Position numbers and translations under genes: made by a program. Below the pieces are notes generated by a model that did not search any database, was not told where the DNA came from, and saw only the letters and a list, made by a program, of their open reading frames with translations. Below are positions 7,049-12,233 of a DNA stretch of 12,233 bases, in pieces (the stretch's first letter is position 1; each line of letters opens with the position of its first letter). The stretch spans positions 1 to 12,233 of the forward strand of contig JAAWIL010000043.1 of the NCBI GenBank assembly GCA_022796315.1, given 5' to 3'. This DNA comes from Oscillibacter sp. GTDB taxonomy: Bacteria > Bacillota > Clostridia > Oscillospirales > Oscillospiraceae.

Positions 7049-7121
7049 GCAACCACCTTTTTCATCCGTTTTGCAATTAGGATACCCAAAACATGGGAAA
7101 AAATAGCGGGGCTTTTGGAAG

Positions 7122-7156
7122 AAAAAGGCCCGGCATGACAAATGTCATGCCGGGCC
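7122..7156 (-). terminator. Rho-independent terminator after the nucleoside transporter operon
   Basis: The arms at 7127-7140 and 7143-7156 are exact reverse complements (14 bp). On the minus strand the hairpin is followed by TTTTT (7122-7126). It lies 18 bp beyond the stop codon of the last permease gene and separates that operon from the PAP2 gene. Confidence 0.85.
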
Positions 7157-7174
7157 CGGTGATAGAATGGCGGC

Positions 7175-8164
7175 TTACCGGTCCTCCCGGAAGTAGGGCA
7201 GGCCCAGGTGGGCCGGGGGCTGATTCTCCCGCTTCTTCCGCAGGGAGATGGCAATCAACACCGCGATGGTGACCAGATAGGGCAGCATCTTGAACAGCTC
7301 AATGTCCTTGCGGCCCAGGCCCGGGATGATGAGGTACACCCAGAACAGCAGGCCGAAGAGGTAGGAGCCCCACACGGCGTTCAGGGATTTCCAGGTGGCG
7401 AAGATCACCAGGGCTACCGCCAGCCAGCCCAGGGACTCGATGGTGCCGTCGTTGGCCCAGGTGCCCTTGATGTAGTCCATGGTGTAGTACAGGCCGCCGA
7501 GGCCGGAGAGGCCCGCGCCCACGCAGGTGGCCAGGTACTTGCAGCGGGTGACGCTGATTCCCGCCGCGTCGGCGGTGGCGGGGTTCTCGCCCACGGCCCG
7601 GAGGTTCAGGCCCGCGCGGGTACGGTTTAAGAACCAGCTGAGGAACACCGCCGCCGCGATGGCCAGGTACACCATAAAGCCGTAGCTTAGGAAGAGGGAG
7701 CCCACGACGCCCAGGTTGGAGACGTTGTTGATGTTGGCCCGGTAGACGGCGCTGGTGGCCGCCACGGAGATCTGCCCCACGCCGCCGGCCATGGTGTTCA
7801 GGCTGCCGCCGAAGAAGTTGGCCAGACCTCCGCCGAAGATGGTCAGGGTCAGGCCGGTGACGTTCTGGTTGGCCCGGAGGGTGATGGTCAGGAAGCTGTA
7901 CAGCAGCCCGCCCAGGGCGGAGGCCAGAAACGCCGCAAGGAAGGACAGCAGCAGACATACCACCGGGGAGGGATCGGGGTTGTTGAACTCATAGAAGAAG
8001 GAGGCGGCCAGACCCGAGATGCCCCCCAGGTACATGATGCCCGGGACGCCCAGGTTCAGGTTGCCGGACTTCTCCGTCAGGATTTCGCCGATGGCGCCGT
8101 ACATGATGACGGTGCCGAAGCAGACGGCGGACTGCAAAAGCCGCACAATCAGATCCGTTGTCAT
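7175..8164 (-). CDS. Nucleoside-type ABC transporter permease (NupQ/YufQ-like)
   Basis: This 329-residue multi-pass membrane protein belongs to the branched-chain-type permease family (BPD_transp_2) used by BmpA-dependent nucleoside importers. The N-terminal block GEILTEKSGNLNLGVPGIM (26-44) is the family hallmark, and the coupling region LRAVGENPATADAAGISV is also characteristic. It should form the translocation pore with the NupP-like protein encoded upstream. ATG 8164 overlaps the upstream stop by 4 bp, with AAAGGAGG 7 nt before it. The basic, proline-containing tail after the last membrane segment is short. The substrate is predicted as purine or pyrimidine nucleosides from the family; related systems may differ in specificity. 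Confidence 0.9.
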   Translation of the reverse strand: MTTDLIVRLLQSAVCFGTVIMYGAIGEILTEKSGNLNLGVPGIMYLGGISGLAASFFYEFNNPDPSPVVCLLLSFLAAFLASALGGLLYSFLTITLRANQNVTGLTLTIFGGGLANFFGGSLNTMAGGVGQISVAATSAVYRANINNVSNLGVVGSLFLSYGFMVYLAIAAAVFLSWFLNRTRAGLNLRAVGENPATADAAGISVTRCKYLATCVGAGLSGLGGLYYTMDYIKGTWANDGTIESLGWLAVALVIFATWKSLNAVWGSYLFGLLFWVYLIIPGLGRKDIELFKMLPYLVTIAVLIAISLRKKRENQPPAHLGLPYFREDR

Positions 8165-9267
8165 TTCGCCGCCTCCTTTCCGGACCGCAGGACCAGCCGG
8201 TAGTTGATGAAGAACTCGCTGCCCAGGATGAAGAAGAGGATGATGCCGGTGATGATGTTGGAGGCGTAGTCATTGAGATTGAACTGGGAGGCGATCTGAA
8301 TGGCGCCCTTCTGCAAAAACACCAGCAGCAGCGAGATGAGGATCATGACAAAGGTGTTGAACTGGGCCAGCCAGGCCACGATGATGGCCGTGAAGCCCCG
8401 GCCGCCGGCGGTGACGGTGGAGATTGTGTGGCTGGCGCCGGCCACGGTGATATAGCCCGCCAGGCCGCAGATGGCGCCGGAGATGGCCATGGTGCGGATG
8501 GTGACCTTCCTGACGCTGATGCCCGCGTACCGGGCGGTGTTCTCCGAGTCGCCCACCACGGTGATCTCGTAGCCCTGCTTGGAGTACTTCAGGTAGATGT
8601 ACATGCCCGCCGTCAGCAGCAGCACCAGGATTACGTTCAGACCGTATTCCTTCCCCAGCACCGCCGGGAACCAGCCGGCCCGGGTCTGCTGGTTGATGAT
8701 GCCCACGCTGTTGGACCCCACGGGGTTCTCCCACAGGGCCACGCAGTAGCTGGTGATCTGAATGGCCACGTAGTTCATCATCAGGGTGAAGAGGGTCTCG
8801 TTGGTCCCCCACTTGGCCTTGAAGGCCGCAGGGATCACGCCCCAGACGCACCCGGCCAGCAGGCTCACCGCCGCCATCAGCACCAGCAGGGCGGGGGTGG
8901 GAATTCTTCCGCCGAAGGCCCGCATGAACCCGGCGGTGACCACGCCGCCCACCAGGATCTGCCCCTCGGCGCCAATGTTCCAGAACTTCATCTTGAAGGC
9001 GGGCGCCAGACCCACGCCCACGCACAGCAGCATCATGGCGTCCCGGATGGTGACCCAGCTGCGCCGGGGAGTGCCGAAGGCGCCGTCAAAAATGCCCTGG
9101 TACACCGCCACGGGGTTCAGCCTGGTGACGGCAAAGATGAACACGCCGCTGACCGCCAGGGACAGCAGCACGCCCGCCACGCGGATGGCGTAGGCCTGAG
9201 GGCGGGGGATTCCGTCCCGCCGGGTGAGCCGCAGCAGGGGCTCTCTCTTACTGGTTACAGCATTCAT
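8161..9267 (-). CDS. Nucleoside-type ABC transporter permease (NupP/YufP-like)
   Basis: This 368-residue permease is the larger of the pair. It carries FWNIGAEGQILVGG (95-108), matching the F-N-I-G-x-E-G-Q hallmark of YufP-type proteins, and a coupling segment VVGDSENTARYAGISVRKV. A short cytosolic N-terminus precedes the first membrane segment near residue 30. ATG 9267 was chosen because its TGA/ATG overlap with the ATPase gene (9264-9267) and an AAAGGAGG about 10 nt upstream fit coupled translation; the ORF extends 40 residues further without support. It is expected to heterodimerise with the NupQ-like permease and to be driven by the adjacent ATPase. The substrate is inferred from the family. 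Confidence 0.9.
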   Translation of the reverse strand: MNAVTSKREPLLRLTRRDGIPRPQAYAIRVAGVLLSLAVSGVFIFAVTRLNPVAVYQGIFDGAFGTPRRSWVTIRDAMMLLCVGVGLAPAFKMKFWNIGAEGQILVGGVVTAGFMRAFGGRIPTPALLVLMAAVSLLAGCVWGVIPAAFKAKWGTNETLFTLMMNYVAIQITSYCVALWENPVGSNSVGIINQQTRAGWFPAVLGKEYGLNVILVLLLTAGMYIYLKYSKQGYEITVVGDSENTARYAGISVRKVTIRTMAISGAICGLAGYITVAGASHTISTVTAGGRGFTAIIVAWLAQFNTFVMILISLLLVFLQKGAIQIASQFNLNDYASNIITGIILFFILGSEFFINYRLVLRSGKEAAK

Positions 9268-10808
9268 GACTGGGCAGCCTCCTTTTGAAAGCGGGTCATC
9301 AGCAGGCCCACCTCTTCCTTGGTGGTGGTCCGGGCGTCCACAATGCCGCTGACCTGCCCGCCGCACAGCACCAGAATCCGGTCGCACAGCTCCAGCAGCA
9401 CGTCCAGGTCCTCGCCCACGTAGACCACGGCCACGCCCTGGAGCTTCTGCTCCGTCAGCAGGTTGTAGATGGTGTAGGAGGTGTTGATGTCCAGGCCCCG
9501 GACGGCGTAGGCGGTCATGAGCACGGAGGGCTGCTGGGCGATCTCCCGGCCCACCAGGACCTTCTGCACGTTGCCGCCGGAGAGCCGCCGGACGGGGAAG
9601 TTCACGCCGGGGGTGACGACCTCCAGCTCCTCCTTCACCTGCTCGGCCAGCTGCCGGGGTCCCTTGCGGTCGGTGAAGATGCCGGAGCCCTTGCGGTAGG
9701 TCCGCAGCAGCATATTGCCGGTCATGCCCAGGGAGCCCACCAGGCCCATGCCCAGGCGGTCCTCCGGCACGAAGGCCAGGGAGACGCCCATCTGCTTGAT
9801 CTGGAGGGGCGTTTTGCCCACCAGCTCCTCGCCGGGGGCCCCGGCGTCGCTGCCGATGGAGTGGTATTGGATGGAGGCGCCGGGAGCCATGGGCTGGAGC
9901 CCCGCCACGGCCTCCAGCAGCTCCTTCTGCCCGGAGCCGGCAATGCCGGCGATGCCCAGGATCTCGCCGCTGTTGGCAGTGAAGGTCACGTTGTCCAGCC
10001 GCTTGACGCCCAGGGCGTCATAGACCGTCACGCCCTTGACCTCCAGGCGGGGGGAGGGGTCCTTGGGGGCGGGGCGGTTGATGTTCAGGGCTACCGCGTG
10101 GCCCACCATCATGTCCGTCAGGGCCTGGGGGGAGGTCTCGGCGGTGGGAACGTCGCCGATGTACCGCCCCTTGCGGAGCACCGCCACCCGGTCGGATACG
10201 TCCATGACCTCGTGGAGCTTGTGGGTGATGATGACCATGGCTTTGCCGTCGGCCCTCATGTTGCGCATGACGTCAAAGAGCCGGTCGGTCTCCTGGGGGG
10301 TGAGGACGGCGGTGGGCTCGTCCAGAATCAGGATCTCCGCGCCCCGGTAGAGGACCTTGACGATCTCCACGGTCTGCTTCTCCGAAACGGACATGTCGTA
10401 GACCTTTTTGCCGGGGTCAATCTGGAAGCCGTATTTCCCGCAGATCTCCGTGATCTTGGCGGAGGCGGCCTTTAGGTCCAGGCCGCCGGGCTCCTCCAGG
10501 CCCAGAACGATATTCTCCGCGGCGGTGAAGACGTCCACCAGCTTGAAGTGCTGGTGGATCATGCCGATGCCGCAGGCGTAGGCGTCCTTGGGGGAGGCGA
10601 TGGTGACGGGCACGCCGTTTACCCGGATTTCCCCCTCGTCGGGGAAGTAGATGCCGGCCAGCATGTTCATCAGCGTCGTCTTGCCGCTGCCGTTCTCTCC
10701 CAGGAGGGAGAGGATCTCTCCCTTTTTGATGTCCAGAGAGACGCTGTCGTTGGCCACGACCTGGCCGAAGCGTTTGGTGATATTTGTCAGTTGGACCGCT
10801 GTTTCCAC
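9264..10808 (-). CDS. Nucleoside-type ABC transporter double-domain ATPase (NupO/YufO-like)
   Basis: This protein of about 514 residues fuses two ABC nucleotide-binding domains, as in NupO/YufO and ribose-type (RbsA) ATPases. The first domain is complete: Walker A GENGSGKT (37-44), signature MSVSEKQ (139-145), Walker B ILILDEP (159-165) and His196. The second is degenerate: GIAGSGQKEL replaces Walker A, LSGGNVQ (409-415) is intact, the Walker B region reads MTAYAVRGLD (431-440), and no H-loop histidine follows (VGEDLD). An asymmetric pair of this kind is usual for the family. GTG 10808 was chosen because AAAGGA lies 8 nt before it; ATG 10817 adds three residues but abuts that site. The gene leads a three-gene operon with two permeases. 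No BmpA-type receptor gene is adjacent, so the binding lipoprotein must be encoded elsewhere. Confidence 0.92.
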   Translation of the reverse strand: METAVQLTNITKRFGQVVANDSVSLDIKKGEILSLLGENGSGKTTLMNMLAGIYFPDEGEIRVNGVPVTIASPKDAYACGIGMIHQHFKLVDVFTAAENIVLGLEEPGGLDLKAASAKITEICGKYGFQIDPGKKVYDMSVSEKQTVEIVKVLYRGAEILILDEPTAVLTPQETDRLFDVMRNMRADGKAMVIITHKLHEVMDVSDRVAVLRKGRYIGDVPTAETSPQALTDMMVGHAVALNINRPAPKDPSPRLEVKGVTVYDALGVKRLDNVTFTANSGEILGIAGIAGSGQKELLEAVAGLQPMAPGASIQYHSIGSDAGAPGEELVGKTPLQIKQMGVSLAFVPEDRLGMGLVGSLGMTGNMLLRTYRKGSGIFTDRKGPRQLAEQVKEELEVVTPGVNFPVRRLSGGNVQKVLVGREIAQQPSVLMTAYAVRGLDINTSYTIYNLLTEQKLQGVAVVYVGEDLDVLLELCDRILVLCGGQVSGIVDARTTTKEEVGLLMTRFQKEAAQS

Positions 10809-10852
10809 GAAGACCATCCTTTCTGCCAAAGCGGAAAATGGGGAAGCGCCGG

Positions 10853-10874
10853 GCTGAGATTTTAAACAGGCTCT
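10853..10874 (-). repeat. 22-nt repeat copy in the leader of the transporter operon
   Basis: Read on the minus strand this is AGAGCCTGTTTA followed by AAATCTCAGC. It matches 12139-12160 on the plus strand at 20 of 22 positions, and the similarity continues upstream with small gaps (AAGCGTC versus AAGCCGTCTA). It lies between the operon's promoter (10903-10930) and the first start codon, so it would be part of the untranslated leader. It is probably a truncated copy of the dispersed element that ends the window. Confidence 0.5.
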
Positions 10875-10902
10875 GACGCTTGGGAAAACAAGATTCTCTT
10901 CC

Positions 10903-10930
10903 AGTATAACATAAACCGGCAGAAAAGCAA
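10903..10930 (-). promoter_or_regulatory. Sigma-A-type promoter for the nucleoside transporter operon
   Basis: On the minus strand, TTGCTT (10925-10930) and TATACT (10903-10908) are separated by 16 bp, with a TGT extended -10. The predicted start is near 10896, giving a leader of about 85 nt. That leader is too short for a full riboswitch plus expression platform, and I see no purine-riboswitch core in it. Confidence 0.55.
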
Positions 10931-10971
10931 AGAGCAAATGGGAAAAAAGGGAGTGGGGACGGATTGCGCCG

Positions 10972-11005
10972 AAAAGAAGTCCCGGCCGGGGAAGACGGCC
11001 GGGAC
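10972..11005 (-). terminator. Rho-independent terminator after the hydroxy-acid oxidoreductase gene
   Basis: GTCCCGGCCG (10979-10988) and CGGCCGGGAC (10996-11005) form a 10-bp stem around a 7-nt loop. On the minus strand the tail TTCTTTT (10972-10978) follows. It lies 14 bp past the stop codon and makes the oxidoreductase a single-gene unit separate from the transporter operon. Confidence 0.8.
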
Positions 11006-11019
11006 ACGGGGGGAGGCGC

Positions 11020-12039
11020 TCAGGGACGGAAGACCATGGAGCGGCGAATGTCCCGGAGGCTGTGGGCGCCGCACATGCTCATGGTGTCCGCCAGCTCGCT
11101 CCGGAGCTTGTCCACGTAGACCTGCACGCCCTCGGCGGCGCCGCCGTAGACCATGGTGACGAAGGGCCGGGCGATCAGAACGCCGTGGGCCCCCAGGGCC
11201 AGGGCCTTGAAGACGTCCAGGCCGGTGCGGATGCCGCCGTCCACCAGGACGGTCATCCGGCTGCCCACGGCGTCCGCGATGTCCGCCAGGACCTCGGCGG
11301 TGGCGGGGCAGTGATCCAGCACCCGGCCGCCGTGGTTGGACACCACGATGCCCGCCGCGCCGGCGTCCAGGGCCTTCCTGGCCCCCTCCACGGTCATGAT
11401 GCCCTTGAGGATAAAGGGCCGGCCGGCCATGGCCGCCACCTCCCGCAGCTCCTCCACGGTCTTGCGGCCGGCGGGGGGCGTCAGGCCCTTGAGGAAGGGC
11501 AGGCCCGCCGCGTCGATGTCCATGGCCACGGCAAAGGGGTTCGCGGCCTTCACCAGGTCCAGCTTCTCCCGGATGGTTTCGATGTTCCAGGGCTTGATGG
11601 TGGGGACGCCGCAGCCGCCGAACTTCTCCAGGGCCTTGGCCGCGCCCTCCACCACGGCGGGGTTGGTGCCGTCGCCGGTGAAGGCGGCGATGCCGGCGCC
11701 GGCGCAGGCGGAGACCAGGATCTCGTTGTAGGCCATGTCGTCGTACTTGTCGCCGTAGTGCAGCGTCATGGCGCCCACCGGGGCGGCGAAGACCGGCAGC
11801 ACGAACCGGCGGCCAAAGAGCTCCGCCGTGGTGTCCACCGGCGTGTTGGCGCAGATGGTGTCCATATTGAGGCAGATCTCCTGCCACTTCTGGTAGTTGC
11901 GGATGGCGCCGGTGCCCTGGCCCTTGGCCCCGGGGCCGGGCATCGTGTTTTTGCAGCTGAGCCCGTTGCACACGGGGCAGGCCTTGCAGTAGGGGCCGGA
12001 ACAGGTCCGGGCCTGGGCCAGAATTTCCTGATAGGTCAT
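11020..12039 (-). CDS. FMN-dependent alpha-hydroxy-acid oxidoreductase with N-terminal cysteine cluster
   Basis: This 339-residue protein is a TIM-barrel flavoenzyme of the glycolate/lactate oxidase family, which oxidises L-2-hydroxy acids to 2-oxo acids. Visible motifs are LPVFAAPVGAM (81-91), LKGIMT with Lys212, SNHGGRVLDH (234-243) holding the catalytic-type His236 and Arg239, DGGIRTG (268-274) and the phosphate-binding GVLIARPF. Residues 13-29 carry five cysteines, spaced C-x4-C-x2-C-x2-C-x4-C, which the classical oxidases lack. They could bind an iron-sulfur cluster or zinc; this is inference. ATG 12039 is preceded by GGAGGAA (12047-12053) at 7 nt; an ORF extension to 12126 would run through the promoter. 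It is a single-gene unit with its own promoter and terminator. In an anaerobe an acceptor other than oxygen is expected. Lactate is a guess, and the substrate is not determined. Confidence 0.88.
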   Translation of the reverse strand: MTYQEILAQARTCSGPYCKACPVCNGLSCKNTMPGPGAKGQGTGAIRNYQKWQEICLNMDTICANTPVDTTAELFGRRFVLPVFAAPVGAMTLHYGDKYDDMAYNEILVSACAGAGIAAFTGDGTNPAVVEGAAKALEKFGGCGVPTIKPWNIETIREKLDLVKAANPFAVAMDIDAAGLPFLKGLTPPAGRKTVEELREVAAMAGRPFILKGIMTVEGARKALDAGAAGIVVSNHGGRVLDHCPATAEVLADIADAVGSRMTVLVDGGIRTGLDVFKALALGAHGVLIARPFVTMVYGGAAEGVQVYVDKLRSELADTMSMCGAHSLRDIRRSMVFRP

Positions 12040-12073
12040 AGCGTCGTTCCTCCATACCGATGTATTCGGCAGT

Positions 12074-12102
12074 ATTGTACCGTACCGGCGGGAAAAAGGC
12101 AA
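12074..12102 (-). promoter_or_regulatory. Sigma-A-type promoter for the hydroxy-acid oxidoreductase gene
   Basis: On the minus strand, TTGCCT (12097-12102) and TACAAT (12074-12079) are spaced 17 bp apart. The predicted start is near 12067, giving a leader of about 28 nt that contains the GGAGGAA ribosome site. Both hexamers are one or two bases from consensus. Confidence 0.65.
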
Positions 12103-12138
12103 CGCTTGGCGGGAACTTTTTTCCACAAAAGCCGTCTA

Positions 12139-12233
12139 AGAGCCTGTTTAGGATCTCAGCGTGCGGGGATTGGCGAGGGGATTTTTTGTCCAGCAAGGCA
12201 AAAAGCCGCCGCAATCCTGGCGGATTGCAAGGG
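12139..12233 (+). repeat. Dispersed intergenic repeat, cut by the window end
   Basis: The element begins with AGAGCCTGTTTAGGATCTCA. Its first 22 nt recur inverted at 10853-10874, and positions 12168-12226 recur inverted at 4-62 (44 of 59 matches). It has no coding capacity that I can support and runs off the window. A repeat family in intergenic spaces (MITE- or REP-like) is the most economical explanation, but no transposase or target duplication is visible. Confidence 0.55.

Noticed and set aside
5819..7138. A 439-codon plus-strand frame running from lgt across the terminator into the PAP2 gene
   Set aside because: It reads straight through a strong terminator hairpin and is Gly/Arg/Pro-rich without motifs. 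The lgt and PAP2 frames explain the same DNA.
7049..7141. A 31-residue N-terminal extension of the PAP2 protein
   Set aside because: The extension begins inside the terminator hairpin of the upstream operon and has no ribosome site. ATG 7048 has AAGGTGG.
8158..10475. Two long plus-strand frames (8158-9288 and 9285-10475) opposite the transporter genes
   Set aside because: Their His/Gly/Asp-rich translations mirror the codon bias of the real minus-strand genes, they match no recognisable domain, and the minus-strand genes carry full ABC transporter motifs.
10818..10896. Purine riboswitch in the leader of the nucleoside transporter operon
   Set aside because: The leader is only about 80 nt, part of it is the 22-nt repeat, and I could not find the conserved purine-aptamer core or a terminator/antiterminator pair.
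10817..10937. A longer start for the transporter ATPase at 10937
   Set aside because: The extension would be read across the predicted promoter and repeat copy and has no homology to the family N-terminus, which begins near the ATPase's LTNITKRFG.
1..12233. CRISPR array, tRNA or rRNA genes, transposase or phage genes
   Set aside because: No regularly spaced repeats, cloverleaf-type sequence, rRNA core or recombinase-like protein was seen anywhere in the window.

Overview
The window looks like chromosomal DNA of a high-GC anaerobic Firmicute, most likely a gut Oscillospiraceae-type clostridium (Flavonifractor/Lawsonibacter/Oscillibacter relatives). This is inferred from the GC-rich coding sequence, AGGAGG-type ribosome binding sites, TTG/GTG starts, the ymfF-ymfH M16 pair and a BmpA-class nucleoside transporter. 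No taxonomic search was possible.

Layout. Positions 1-506 are mostly non-coding: an AT-rich left part (a diverged copy of a dispersed repeat, a possible leftward small gene, its promoter and a perfect 31-bp palindrome) and a GC-rich right part with no recognisable gene. Then come five rightward genes: an ankyrin-repeat protein (507-1577), an M19 membrane-dipeptidase-family peptidase (1659-2687), and a promoter-driven operon of ymfF (inactive M16 homologue), ymfH (M16 with zinc motif) and lgt (2749-6308), closed by a strong terminator. The right half is leftward. It holds a PAP2-family membrane phosphatase (6392-7048), a NupO/NupP/NupQ-like nucleoside ABC transporter operon (7175-10808) with 4-bp overlaps, its own promoter and terminator, and a flavin-dependent alpha-hydroxy-acid oxidoreductase with an N-terminal cysteine cluster (11020-12039), also with its own promoter and terminator. 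The window ends inside a second copy of the dispersed repeat.

How the genes work together. The NupOPQ-like proteins form one importer (double-domain ATPase plus two permeases), but no BmpA-type binding lipoprotein is present here. YmfF/YmfH are expected to act as a heterodimer, as in other M16B pairs. Lgt lipidates prolipoproteins, which would include any BmpA receptor encoded elsewhere. The rest are independent housekeeping or metabolic genes.

I see no clear new multi-gene system. The most unusual signals are small: the palindrome/promoter/small-ORF unit at the left edge, inverted 22-nt repeats around the hydroxy-acid oxidoreductase gene (one copy in the leader of the transporter operon), diverged dispersed repeats at both window ends, and the cysteine cluster on the oxidoreductase.
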